This document shows, piece by piece, positions 1-12,689 of a stretch of DNA of 64,000 nucleotides; positions within the stretch are counted from its first letter, which is position 1; each line of letters opens with the position of its first letter. This DNA comes from Beaufortia kweichowensis (Eukaryota > Chordata > Actinopteri > Cypriniformes > Gastromyzontidae), in contig CM032795.1 in assembly GCA_019155185.1 (NCBI GenBank), positions 14,983,795 to 15,047,794 on the forward strand, read 5' to 3'. The position numbers and the translations under genes are program-made. The notes under the pieces are model-generated. The model was not told where the DNA came from. It saw nothing but the letters and a program-made list of their open reading frames with translations, and searched no databases.

Positions 1-3000
1 GCAAGGAAAGTCAGACCGAATCTCTGTGTGAAAATGGCTTGTACTCAACATCTTTAATTAGAGAATGAACTAAAATTCCATGAAGCATTGAAAATATCTT
101 CATCAAATTAAAAAAAATGATGTATAGAAACAACATATTCAGTTGCAAAATATTTAAATATTTACAGTAAGTAGTTCGAAACTGTAAGGATAAAAGCATT
201 AAATGGAGAAAATCACAATTTCTGGAAAAAAAAATACATTTTAAACATCGTATCTAGTGTTGTCCCTGTGAATTAGATCAGGTTCTCACCATGAAAATAG
301 CCATGAAAGCTGGCATGGCGTAAAAAAGAGTTTAGTCAATAATGCAGGCAAATTGAACGTTTTAAAATTTTAATTCACTGCACAATACATTACTCACTGG
401 ATAATTACATTTCCTTTCCAAGTGACACAATGAATTATAGCTCATGCCTAATTTAGAGATGAGACTGTCCACCTTATTTCTGCCCTGAATGAGACAAATG
501 TGTTCACACATGAGAGATGTAAGTACAGAAAGTAACCGGTCATGAAGGAATTTGAGATTGCTAGAAAAAAGATACAATTTTTGCTGTTGGTCACAGTCTA
601 TCATAACAGCAACTGCTAAAATCCACTCACATTAATAGATAAACAGTCTATGATAATGTTAATTTTACTGCTGCATACGTCTAGTAACTATGGAGTGTTG
701 AAAGAATATCTTTCTGGTGCTGGTAGTATTGAGGAAATTGAAATAACTTTTTAACTTAATACTCTTTAAATGTCTAGGTTTGGTTGTTCATTAGTTTTTA
801 TTAAAATGTGATGACATTTCAGAACATCAGATTCTTTTCTATACTATTGTTTTTGTTATTATTGTTTATATCATATTGTTGTTTATTATTTAAAGCTGTA
901 AAAATAGTTGAAAATACTACAATTCGCAAAGTTAAGCTTATAATAATGAAAAGTTATAAAGTTATAAGCTATCATTTATAATATAAACAGCTGTTAGGTA
1001 TGACAGATGCAAAAGTTACAGATTTTTTTCTGTATTTTTTATGACTGTGTCAGAGTAAAGCTAGCCTAAACTGAACAATCTTCAATATTTACTTGTACCT
1101 TCACAACATTTGACTACATTCTTTAACAGTTTGCAGGGAGAGAAAAATAAAACTATGAAATGTCAAAAGGAAACATGTCCCACATAAATGATGGGAAGCG
1201 ACAGTAAATGGGTTTTTTTTGTTTTGCTCAGTTTTCTTTTGAACACGATGGTCAGGTTTGAAGAGTGCTTTCAGCTCTTTTGACATTTCACAATGAAAGA
1301 AGTCAAATTGAAGCCATCAGTGCCCCAAAAAGACCCTCCTCAATTAGCCTGTCATGTCACGTACAACACAAAGTTCTTGAAAATGACAGCATGCATTCTG
1401 CAATACCCGACATAGTTTGCCCTGTTTTTCAAACTTTGCGTTGATAAGCAGGTGCACAAGGAGTCCTAAAAGACAGGCACATTCTGGGCTGAAGTATAAA
1501 ACAGGGGAGAACATCATTTTCTTTTCTTTAGTGTTCAATTAAAGTTGAATGGTGTTGCTAGGCGACCGATAATTCACAGCAATGCCAGTTTAAGTTCATG
1601 GGCAGTTCACTGGCGACATAAATGAGTTTGGATGCCGATATAGAAAAGCTGCACCTGTGTGGAGCATTCATAGCTCTGTCTGTCTAAACACTCAAAAGGA
1701 CATTTATCTTACAGCATCACAAAGCCTTCAATCACAAATCTCTTTTAGTAAGATTGCAAGGCCTTCAACTTACAGACTGTCCTAAATAATCTTTACTTCT
1801 CTGGAAAATAAAGTAGAACCGAATAGCTCAGTCTGTCCTGAGTTAAATCTGAATATCACTCTTGATGGTTTTCCTAGCTGAAGCCCTATTTCAGTTTGTC
1901 GGGCTGGCATAGTATGACTAGGTCACCTTGAGGAACATCTGAACCATGGCCAGACACCCTCAGCAGAGCCACTCTGGCCTGTGTTGGCAGGAGTGAGGAA
2001 TGATGGTAGCAGCCCACAGCAGCTGTGATCTCTATGTGTGTGTGTCTGCGTGCTTGCAAACTGAAAGTGGGTATTAGACTCGCTCGGTAATGCGGATTAA
2101 AGTGGATCTGTTCACCATCAGCTTTAATCAAGCCGTCTTCTTTTTCAAAACAAATCTGCAACTGAGCACTCATATATCTTGATATATCTCTGAACCGGCA
2201 GATAGCAGCGGGAATCAGAAGGGATTTGATACTATCTGGGTCACTTTATTTTTAGTGTATAGTTATTGAAAACGGATGTCAGTCTTACTTTTTCTCTTTC
2301 ATCTGCATTGGACTTTGGTGGTTTGCACAGTCGTGACCCTGCCTGTGAAAACCCAGCTTAAGTAATTTTTTTGGTGATTTACTGTTTTCTACATATCATC
2401 CTATATAATGTAAAGAACATTCTGTGAAAATATAACTTTAATATTGACTGAGTAATGACATGTCAAAGATTGAAATCATAGTAATATTTATAGGTGAAAT
2501 AAAATTTTGATGCCCGCTATCTCATCATTTGATTTTGAGACTTTAGCCTGGTTTTCACAGACGGTCACATTTTTCTGTCTTAACCTATTCTGGTTGGGTG
2601 AAAATAATAAATTGTATGTTTGACCTACAGTAATTCCACCATACATTTTGACTTTTCACAGACATTGAATGAATATTTATTTTCCCCCCAATAATTTTCT
2701 GATATTGATATAAAATGTTACTAAAATAATAATTTTTAGAGTGAGAATTTGTAAAGTATGCTGTTGTGAGATACAATATCACAATACTTGTGTGTTTTCA
2801 AAAGATGGCCTGTTTCCTGCCTGCACGTGTGATGTTCTTCATGATCTAGAAGAGGAAGTGATCTTTACTTATCATGTTAAATTGATAGCTCGAGAATATG
2901 ACAGGAAGACAAATGGATTCCCTTGTCTTTAAAAGTGATAAAAAGCAGGAAATTGCTTTTGTGTGTGTGCACCTGCGAACATACTGTAATTGTGTGTTGT

Positions 3001-4961
3001 AAGTGTGGTTCAGAGAGTGTCATATAAAAATAGGTTTTGTTTAATTTTTTATGAGAATGTTTTCTGATAACGAGAAAGCTGGTCTATCATAAACACTAAA
3101 AACCATCACAGCGCTCCACTGAGTCACTTCTTCAGTCTGTGTACGTAATGGGCAATTCCAGTAAAGCAAATAGCTGGATTGCAGGCAATGACTGTTGTTT
3201 TGAACATTGCAATCAATGTCTGTTGGTCTTGGATCTTTAGATAAATGTTTTAGAATTGTAAAGTCAAAGTCTCCTATGGTTTATTATAAATGATGACAGC
3301 TAATGATAGATTGACATGACCTTTAGTAAATGATGCCGCCTTTAGGAAAAGCTGTTTAGATGGACATGAATATATATCAAATATTAAACATCATTTATTA
3401 CTTCTACACAAAAATTATTATTCTTGACATATTCCCAATCGTTATATATTTTCTTACCGTCTCCCCTGAATGGTTTTGGTTCAGAAGAGTTCACCCCTCA
3501 CCCCCTTTCAGCTGCTGCACTAGCGGTGACTCACACCTGATGATGTCACACCTACTCTGTTGCTATAGCAGTTGTTATGGCAACAGGAGCCAAGGATTCA
3601 ATGGCTGAGTCTTCGAGAAGTGGAACTCAATAAAGCAATGAGCCACTTCAGACTGTCCATTGCAGTAATTTTACCAAGATGTGGAAACTTTACCACAAAA
3701 CCGGGTGCTTTAAACCCCTTAAAGGTTCACAAAACCACTGTAACGTTTTTCTTTTTCTATGAGACAGCAGCAGTAGAATGAAATACACAAGTGTTTAATT
3801 GTTTTTTAATGAATGTTTTTTTATTCTGAAAATGTTCACAATAAAAATGTTGTTTGCTATGTAATACACTTTGTAAGCCAACTCTAGATTGTTTGTTGTG
3901 GCTTGGTGGGTATTACATTTTATTATATATAATTGCTATGCTGATAAATGTTTGTATCGCCCCGCTGTTTGTCTTTCCAGCATTGTTTGTTGGAATAAAC
4001 CTCTAGCACTTTGCATGGGCATGTGCTGTTATGATAAACATCGCAGCATTTGTTCAGCATGGATCCCTACTGACAGTCAGTGGGAGACTCACAACTACAT
4101 ACTTTGTGTTTCTCAGATATAGTTTGACATTCGTGGGTGTTGGATGACATGCTTTTGTCTTTAACATGTTTTCCACGTAACCCTGCTTCACTGCTGAAGC
4201 TCTCCATCATAACAGCAGTGAGATATGATACACTAGTCCCCTGATTCTTCATCTGAAAGCTGTTAGGCATAAGCAGGCTGATTGCTGTTAGCTGTATGCA
4301 GTTATTCTCTGTGATGAGTAAAGAGCCTGTCATGTTCTTTTTGGAACATTGGGAGCTGAACAGTGTTTTGTCTAATGTATATTCACTCAAGCTGCAGAAC
4401 CGTAGCTCTGGGGCATTCATAAATGGATGTACTCAGAGAGCCAAGTGCAGTTTGTTTATCCGATGACATATTTTTTAAAATAACTGTAAAACTTGTTTTG
4501 TTTTGTCCCGCTGATTCATAATGGCTATCATAAAATCAGGGGTCTGATGAGCTGAACATATATAATACGTTTTATGTTTAACCCAGAAAAATGTAATATT
4601 AAAAATACTCAAATGTAGTAAAACATAATTGTATTTGTAGTGGTAAACAGTATAATTTTTTTATTATTATTCACTCAAACAGTATGCTCTTAGTGTAAAC
4701 AACACAACTAATGGATAACGTTGCTTAATATATTTTCTTTGAAATGCATTAAACAGTTTAGCATAAATAAAGATGTGTATATTTAGTTAATATATAAATA
4801 AAAATAAAAATATGATGTATTATTATATACATTGCGCTACAGTAAATACTGTATATGATGACAAATTATACAATTGGTAGTTTAAGTGCGCCAATAAAGT
4901 TTTTGGATGAAATGATAAGTATGTAAAATTACATCAATTTGTCTCTGTCTTTCTGTCTTAG
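1..4961. other. non-coding stretch upstream of first visible npdc1 exon
   Basis: No exon could be recognised here. The first visible npdc1 exon opens with an acceptor and two bases of a split codon, so the signal-peptide exon lies upstream. This stretch is therefore probably npdc1 intron 1, or partly 5' flank. It contains a short inverted-repeat element (2333-2568), two RFX/X-box-like palindromes (1554-1567 and 3571-3584) and a GC-richer, low-repeat island at about 1290-1700 that resembles a conserved non-coding element. The short ORFs look like chance. Confidence 0.55.
2333..2568. mobile_element. short inverted-repeat element (MITE-like), copy 1
   Basis: It begins GTGACCCTGCCTGTGAAAAC and ends with TTTTCACAGACGGTCAC, which are inverted ends. 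The interior (ACATGTCAAAGATTGAAATC, GTAAAGAACATTCTGTGA, TTGACTGAGTAATG) matches the reverse complement of 60558-60782. About 236 bp with no ORF, so a non-autonomous DNA element. Confidence 0.75.
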
Positions 4962-7900
4962 TTGTGGGACACTGTCCCCGTAGTCTGGACTGTGCCCGGG
5001 AGCGACGGCACTTCTGCCAACCCGGCTCATCACACTGCGGCCCGTGCCTAGACCCATTTATAGAGAACAAACGAGGGAAGTGTGTGTTCAGGAGACGAAA
5101 TCACCGTGGTGAGTATAGTCAACTTCTAAATGAGTCTTACACAGAGGCAAAAGCCAAAAGGAATAAGAATAGATATCAAACTAATTCACAATGAGTGTGT
5201 TCATAATGAGAGTCTGTGCATTGATAAATGACATCTGAAATACCAAACACAGCAGTTTAGACTGCAGTAGGGTTGTGTGCCACTTAAAATAAATGAAATT
5301 ATACTAAATAGTACAGAATACTACAGTATACATTAGCAAAGTGTAATAATTACTATAACATACTACAGTATACTAGAATTTACTACAGTTTACTATAGTG
5401 AATATTGAGGTATATCACAGTATTTTTTGTGTGGGTTGCATTTAAAACAGCTTGCAGAGGTTTTGTTATTCACATTACAAGCTATGTTACAAAGATACTG
5501 TATGTAGCTCTTCTATTAGGGGCTAGTTAAGGGGAATTCCCTTATCATTAGCTCTGGCATAGTCTAAGTATGCATTTAACTGCAGTGAAAGACCTCTCAC
5601 TCGTCACCCTCTTCCAGCCTGGCTTCCCTCTCCCCCGCATCCACCCACACATTGCTGCAGATGCAACAGGAGGGAGGGGGACTAATGAAATAATTCAGGC
5701 AGTCTCTTTCTGCACTGCAGCGGTACAACATGACAAATCTTGTTCCAGACCTACTTTCCTTTAAACGTCAACAAGCAGTAATTAGTAAATGTCCTCCAGC
5801 AGTTCGGTTTTAGCTTCCTGTTTCTAGTCAAAAATTGTCCATTTTGCCTGCAGTCTTGAGAATTATCGATCTGTAATTTTCCAGTGCTGCTTTTGAGGGG
5901 CGGTGCTGATGTTGACACCTAATCGATACAGTTCAACAGGCAGGAGTAGAAGCAGTTGCCTCTGTAAATTTTCTTTGTTTTCAGTTATTTTAGAAGACCT
6001 TAGAGCCACACTGTGAGTTCTGCTGTTTTACTTGTATCAGAGACAGCATCTCAGCTTGTATATATATATATATAAATGTGTTTTTGCTGTGCATGTAGAA
6101 GACTTTCTTTAACCTGTTAACTGTCACCATTCCTCAGGAGGAAGATCTCTGCTATTTCACTTTAATATTTCATAGTTGAATTCTAGTTTAATCATGACGA
6201 ACCATATAGAAGACTCAAGAATAAATATTTGACAAATTTTCATAACAATAAACATAAACAAAAATGTTAATGATTTTTAAAAAGCCTAAAATAAAAAGAC
6301 TTAAAAATTAATAAAACAATATTAAAATATAAAACTTAAAAAAACTCGATATTCTCAATATGTGCAGTGACAGCATCAGGTTAAAATAGAAACTGATATA
6401 AGAACAATAACGTCTATTCAATATTATATAAATGTCCAGATTTTGTCTGAGTTTGTTCATTTGTGTATTATTAAAAACTTGGTAGTATAACCTGTGTAAA
6501 ACATGGTAAGCCATAAATTTAATCTAGATTAATTGAAAGGTCTGTGTTGGTATGCAAGCATACAAATATGAAACATCAAACTGATATGCAGATGTTCTAG
6601 TTTTGTCTCGTTTAACACGTAGTCAACTGCAAACAAAAGCTGTTTTCTTCATGATTTGAGTGAAAATATAAATCTGACGCTATTAAATAAATTTAGCTCA
6701 CACTATTTAAAGTACCTGCATGTGATTGTGTGGCTGAGCATCCCTCTTTGTTCCTCTCTCTCTCTCTCTCTCTCTCTCAACACCTGGTCTATCTTTATCT
6801 TTCAGTTTTTCTATTATCCTGCTTCTGAACTTTTAGCTATTGGCTCTTTCTCTGTGGTTGCCGTGGTGATGCACTTCATTCATGAATCTGACATGAATTC
6901 ATGAACCTCCCACAATCTCTGCCCAAAAAATCCCTGCCCGCACGCCCGCCTGCATGTAAACCAGCAGTAGAAAATCATGCACTTTCTTACACTGCCTCAC
7001 CAGATAAATACCAAATAAATACACCTGTTCACACTATTGTGAGATGCAATTTACAATATTTCTATGTGCATCAGAAGTTGATCCTGTACTTTAGATTAGG
7101 TTTAATCAAAGGTTCAAAGTAGGTATGTTGGGTTACACTTCAAGTCACTTTTTTGCTTTGCTTATTAATAAGCACTTCAATAATTTTCTGCATTATAACT
7201 CAAGGTGAAATCTTTTGTTCTGACATAGGCTTGCTATATAATACTGTTTATGATATGATGTAATAGGTTTGCTCTGTTCTACTATACTGTATATTGTGTC
7301 TGTATCCATGTGTATATACTATTTACAAATAAGTAGTGCAAAATTTTCCTCCCTCTTTCTCTTTATTTCTCCATCCTTTCTTCTTCAGCGAAGGTCAACC
7401 ATCTCCCAGAGTTGGATGAGGAGATAGACATTTTGTCCTCCATCATCAGCAAACACAGAGAATCAGAGATGAAGCACTCAGGTAAAACAGCATGTGAATC
7501 CTTCCTTAAGATCTCCTAAATAATATTTAATTTATTATTATGTGTCTCTGCAATAATGAAACAAGTTCGTGTTGAACTGAAAGTTACAGTCAGTTTCTCT
7601 CTGCTTCAACACATCTACACCCACCCTGTTTATAAAACATTGCAAATCTGTTCAGAGGTATCATTTTCTTTTGTTTTTCAGCTCCCTCTCCGACTGCCCC
7701 CGTTAAAGTCACTGGAAGATCATTCCTGGCCAAACAGTCTACACAGAGCAGAACCTTCTGCTACACCACAGCAGCCTCAGACAAGCGTTCTGACCACCAC
7801 CTCTCCCAACACCAGCCCAGCCACACACGCTTCCATCATCTCTGCTGTGCACAGCGCTCCCTTTATAGTCCCATACCCCTCTGAGGACCACTCCTTTATC

Positions 7901-9302
7901 AGTATGTTATGAACACTTTTGTTATTGTTTATAAAAATATATCAATCTGCATATTGTACTTGACGATACTTGTTGGTTTCTTCTCTAGTATTTTTGGGTG
8001 TGTTTCTCATGGTGGGCTCAGTGGCCATGGTCTTGACCGGAGTATGTTGGGTCAGGTGAGATATGTTTGCAGAATGCCCGCTCGGCTTAATAACTTAATA
8101 ATGGACCAACATCTGTTTCGGTGCTCACATATTTCTTATTGTTATTAAAGGTTATGGCAGAAATATTTTTGAAATAGCCAATAGTCACGATGTACACAAC
8201 AGCCATAAACCGTGCATTGCAAGTGATATTAGAGAGCGTTAGATTAAACAAAAGTCTGTGTAGTGCGAGATTAGTCATCAATATTTTTTCACATTTTTAC
8301 ATTGATAGAAACATTTGAAATTCATATATTAACCCTTAATTTAGTCAGTGTTTAGAAGTAGAGATCCTTTTAAAGCTAAGTTTTTTTATTTCATAGTGTC
8401 TTAAAGAAAATCAAAGTTTAAAGACATTTACATTAGCAAATAATGACAAATGTGCATGAATAATATTAATACCGTGTCATCCTTCTTTTTTTCAGAATGC
8501 AGAGAGGAAACCGTCTGGCCCAGAAGGCTGATTATCCTGCTTTTGGGTTGATAGGGTCTCGGTCTTATGACAGTGCCATGGTCAGTGTAACATATACACA
8601 CATACAAGGCTAAAACTACATTCACTGACCTGTCTTTATGTTCATCATCTTACATACTCTCCTATTATTTGTTTCCAGCCTGGAGATAAGACCCTTGCTC
8701 AGAGTGCCCAGATGTATCACTTTCATCTTCAGAAGCAGCAGATGATGTCACTCAAGTGAGTAATCTGCATAAATAAACTCCAGCCATCCAGCTCTCATCA
8801 TTTGTCTTTCTCACATGAAACACATGGCCCACCTAAATCCTGCCTTCGCGTATCATCGACTGTGCTTTTTAAATTGTCACTTTTAGTGCCTTTTGTGTGC
8901 TTTTATCTTGTCTCTTACTTTCTGTTGATGTTTCTTGCAGACAAAGGAACGAGTCCAAGATTCCAGAGTCAGGAGCCACTTCGGATGAGGAAAATGAGGA
9001 TGGAGACTTTACTGTGTACGAGTGCCCTGGACTTGCCCCTGTAAGAGCACTGCTTATTCTAAACGTGACGACATATGTCTGCATGTGTTTGTTTGTGTGC
9101 ACATCCCCACCACTGTCATAAATCAAGACACCTGCGGGTGTAATCGATGGTTTTATATATCACCCACAGTGCTGGGAGGTTTCCTGTAGTGTTGCAGCGT
9201 TTGATCGTTTCTTTCTCTTTCCAGACTGGTGAAATGGAAGTGAAGAATCCGCTGTTCGATGACTCCACCTTTCATCTTAACCTGCAGAGAAGTTACAACT
9301 AA
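4962..9302 (+). CDS. npdc1: neural proliferation differentiation and control protein 1 (NPDC1), 5' end outside window
   Basis: NPDC1 is a neural single-pass type I membrane protein linked to cell-cycle exit. Exons are 4962-5108, 7389-7481, 7682-7901, 7989-8055, 8496-8580, 8679-8755, 8941-9040 and 9225-9302, all with GT-AG flanks. In order they encode a Cys-rich ectodomain (CPRSLDCARERRHFC, then CGPCLDPF), an acidic segment (LPELDEEIDIL), a Pro/Thr/Ser-rich stalk, a transmembrane helix (IFLGVFLMVGSVAMVLTGV) and a cytoplasmic tail with AQSAQMYHF, SDEENEDGDFTVYECPGLAP and TGEMEVKNPLFDD, the family's signature. The signal-peptide exon is missing upstream. Oddity: exon 7389-7481 ends in phase 1, but the stalk exon reads correctly only in phase 0 from 7682; joining by consensus sites stops at 7882. 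Identity is firm from the C-terminal motifs. Whether this is the a or b fish paralogue cannot be told here. Confidence 0.93.
5300..5425. repeat. TACTACAGTATAC-type dispersed repeat in npdc1 intron
   Basis: Sister copy of the repeat at about 27510-27645 in the same orientation, sharing AGTATACATTAGCAAA-like, ATTACTATA and CACAGTATTTT blocks in the same order. Confidence 0.5.
6112..6300 (+). repeat. dispersed repeat, ACCTGTTAACTGTCACC family, copy 1
   Basis: Shares ACCTGTTAACTGTCACCATT, CACTTTAATATT, AATATTTGACAAATT and GTCATAA-like/AATAAACATAAA blocks in the same order with about 47963-48200. Ends are not defined and the right end is very AT-rich. Confidence 0.55.
6752..6778. repeat. (TC)n microsatellite
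   Basis: Uninterrupted CT dinucleotide run in the npdc1 intron. Confidence 0.9.
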
Positions 9303-10870
9303 ACATGTGCATTTAGAGGATACGTCACCCCATATCACCACAAACACAGGTGTTCATGAGATTCTCAAAGATGCGCTTATCTGATGGATTCGGGTGCATG
9401 CAGCGGTTAAGCGCTTGTATTATTATGGACATTTGAAGGCAGTTTTTTTCAGATTTAATCATGCCATTTCCAGTCTACTTTTAGGCGAGATACAGGTGAT
9501 TGTAGCGTCGCACAATCCATCCGTAAGCTAAAACGGAGTGTACCTTTGCATTGCAAAATTGTCATTCAGCTTACCTGTTTATTTCCACACAAACACATAC
9601 TTGGTTCTTTAAATCCTTTCCAATGACCAGTCCATTTGGGGAATTCATTGCATGGAATAAGAGCTAGCTAGTTTAAGTCCCCTTCGTTTCCTTAAACACT
9701 GTAATATCTTCTACATGATTCAAGGGGTGTGTTAATGCTCACAAGGCTTAAACACAATTGATCTGTCAATGCTCATGATACCAGCTCAACACTCGTTAAA
9801 CATCAGGTCATCGTGACTTCAACTGTACTATATTGTGAATACTGTGCAACGGAAAGCGAACATATTTATAGATTTAATTGTTTAGACATATCTTGCCTGC
9901 AAACGCAATTCATATATTTAGAATGGATGTGGATGGTGAGTAAAATACATTCAGGAGCAACATATGATTAGCATATTTAATGTGATCTTTTACCAGAATT
10001 GTCCGTGACTGTATTTTTTAAAATACCAATGGTGATTTTAATATTTTTTTATGACTGTGCTCTTAAGAATAACCCTAAATGATATTATGTAGCCTCTGTA
10101 TAATCAGAATGGTCCTACTATGCATGATATGAAACTGTATAGTAATGAAGACGCTGCACTGCTGGTTCACACAATTTATGTAACAAAAACACATATGGAG
10201 TGTAACGTGCCGATGTGTATGATTTCGTTAGATATTTTGTTTTTTATCAAACTTAACAACTGTCCCCGATTCGCAATGTAACACACTGTATATAACTGTT
10301 ATCATGTACAGTGCAGGACAGAATTCACTGGTGATCTATGTACAGTATGTTGTAAAAACAAACACTCTGGTTTCTGTTTGCTGACGGTGACGTGATATCG
10401 TTTGATTCCAGAGCGCATGTAAATTCCTCGCTGCTGTTTCTCAGGAAATCTGCCAACAGTAGCCACCGTCTGTGCCGCATTTCTTCGAATTCCTGTCGGA
10501 TACCCCTTTAGGTCCTCTTAGACCCGTACCTTCTAGTCAGAACTTGTGACAGTGTTGTCGGTCTTTTAACGTTGCATTAAAGCAGCGGGTTGGGGCAGAG
10601 CGAAGCCTTTAAAATGAAAAATGTGCCTCAGTTTGCAAATCACCCCATCCTCCAAAAATTATAGTCTGCCTGTTTTAGACAGTCATTTTGGGGATAGCAA
10701 CTCTAATAGTCTATATATATCCATCAATTTTCAACAAAGTCAGCATATAAATGCTGATGTTTGATGGAACCCACTAAAACCTTTTTCAATTACTGAGATT
10801 AACGTCTGACGTGCATGTAAAGATGGAATATATAAAGAAAAAATAAATATTTATAATGGCTCAAATATGA
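9303..10870 (+). other. npdc1: npdc1 3' UTR with AATAAA signal
   Basis: The sequence from the npdc1 stop codon carries no further ORF. An AATAAA hexamer lies at 10842-10847 in an A-rich context and is the best candidate polyadenylation signal, giving a 3' UTR of about 1.55 kb. The assignment is by position and motif only. Confidence 0.6.
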
Positions 10871-10946
10871 AATATGTCCTGTCTTTTTTATTGATATTTA
10901 ACTTTAAAAAAACTTAAAACCTGTAAATATACTGAAACATTAGTCT

Positions 10947-10952
10947 TTATTT
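10947..10952 (-). terminator. candidate polyadenylation signal of serpin A
   Basis: TTTATT on the plus strand reads AATAAA on the minus strand, about 150 nt past the serpin A stop codon. It lies only about 100 nt from the npdc1 AATAAA, so the two convergent transcripts probably end almost back to back. Confidence 0.5.
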
Positions 10953-11101
10953 CATTACATGACTGACATACACATTGACTGAATGTAGATTGTAACATTA
11001 TCAGACAATGCAGCAGTTGCTCTAACTTGTTAATCAACAAAAATTAATCGTTATATTATGGCCATCTACTGGTGAATATCTGTTACAACATCTTGAATGT
11101 C

Positions 11102-12659
11102 TCATTCCTTCAGTGCTGGATTGACAATTTTTCCCATGAAGAGGATTGAATTTTTAGGGTCAACAATAAACATCATGAATGGGCGGTTAAAGCTGTAAAT
11201 GTTCATTGGGTTGGGAAAAGAAGATCCCATTAAAATTGTAGTCACAGCTGTCGCAGTGGTTCCTGCTTCATCTACATCCAGGGTCGCTTTATGCAACACC
11301 TAAAAGTAAATTACAGAGTCCACTTACAAAAAAAGCAAATGAAAGAAATGCAGACGACAGAAACAGCTTATATTCAGTTCTGCAATTTCCCTTTTTTGAT
11401 TAACAATTTTTTTCTTACCTCTGAAATGGAAATCTTTTCTGCTGAAAGTCTGGTGAAGTCGGCATCGCCTGTGAACATTTCACTCATTCCCATTCTTTTT
11501 AAAATATTGCTCAGGGGATATGACGTTTTAAGAGACAGTTTGGGGACATAGACGTTAACTTTTCTAAAAAAAAATAGTTAAATTTAGTGAAAACTTTAGT
11601 GAAAGAGCTGAAACTTGATGACATTTGTGTAACTACAGTAATGCAGTCACTTTATGTTAAAGTAAATTTCCGTAAAATGCTGTGATCAAAATAACATATT
11701 GATGTGATTTAAACCTTTTCGAAACTCCATTTCTCCAATTTTCAATGTCTTGTGGACTGATAGCCGCCTCCAGATCAGTGATGGATTCGTCTGGGAGAGC
11801 CAGTAACAGAGAGAATGTGCTGTTGTAGTCAAGTGCAAGGACTTTAGTGGCGAGTCTTGTGTCATAAAAAACTTTGACACGATCGTTCTTATGCATCATT
11901 TGCACTGGAACTTTTGTCTCAGCATTCACATGAAAATCAGCCTCATGGGTCTTTTTGGGGTCAAATGGCAAGTCCCATTTTCCTTGAGAAAACAAGAATG
12001 ATTTTATTGGATAATAAATTGCCAGAGTTTGTAACTATTCTGTGTGCAGTTGGTTTACCTTTAAAATATATGTAAGTGAGAAGGACCATCTTGTCATTAG
12101 GACTGAGATGTTGAATAATGTTATCTATTTTGCCGTGTGTTTTCTCCTTCACATAAGCGTTAATCTTGTCTACAGTTTCTTTGGCGCTGAAATCTACAGA
12201 GAAGCCTTCTGAAAAGTAAAACTGCTTCACCTTCTCAAAAAACTCAGGTTGCGTCTTAAATTGATCATTTAAATACAGAGCAGTACCCACATCAATGTCC
12301 ACCCCTGTCTCCTGTTTAATTTCCTCCAAGACCCTTTGATACATCTTATGCATGTCTTCAATGCTTAAGACGGAGCTGTTATGGCCAATGCCCTTGTGAA
12401 GCTGATGTTTAGTCTCACCATCAGCTCCTAAAGATATTGCAGAAAGGGCCATAGACACACTCACCGGAGAAAAGAAGATATTTTTGGACTGATACTCTGC
12501 AGCAAGACTCTTGTACAAACTAAAACCAAAATCATTGTTCATCTTTAACAATGATGCGGTGTTGTCAGGAGTTGATTGAGAAATTTCATCCTCTCCATGG
12601 ACGATTGGATGAGCTACTATCAAAAAACAAATCCACAGATATAGGATGTTTTTTTCCAT
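11102..12659 (-). CDS. alpha-1-antitrypsin-like serpin A (clade A), 403 aa
   Basis: Predicted secreted serine-protease inhibitor. Coding exons on the minus strand are 12659-12059, 11982-11715, 11563-11419 and 11299-11102 (601, 268, 145 and 198 nt), with phases 1, 2, 0 as in its two paralogues. Residues 1-22 form a signal peptide ending in VHG. Family motifs are NIFFSPVSVSMALSAISLGA, NAYVKEKTHGKI, YIYFKGKWDLPF and a C-terminal FNRPFMMFIV with FMGKIVNP. The reactive-loop hinge EAGTTATAV keeps Gly P15, Thr P14 and Ala P12, as in inhibitory members. Counting 17 residues from the hinge Glu puts Ser at P1 and Phe at P1', unlike the paralogues; the loop is about two residues longer than in human A1AT, so P1 may shift. 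NSS and NST sequons are present. It is the most divergent of the three. Clade A is well supported; the exact orthologue is not. Confidence 0.9.
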
Positions 12660-12689
12660 GATCCCTTTCGAGGTTGTGCTATAGGCCCT

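Larger units (their letters stand above)
5109..7388 (+). other. npdc1 intron with repeats
   Basis: This intron contains no exon I can support. It holds a TACTACAGTATAC-type dispersed repeat (about 5300-5425), a (TA)n run near 6058-6073, a dispersed repeat starting ACCTGTTAACTGTCACC (about 6112-6300, second copy at about 47963) and a (TC)n run at 6752-6778. Confidence 0.6.

Noticed and set aside
6841..6875. Third X-box (GGTTGCCGTGGTGATG)
   Set aside because: The right half-site departs from the GGCAAC consensus too much to support.
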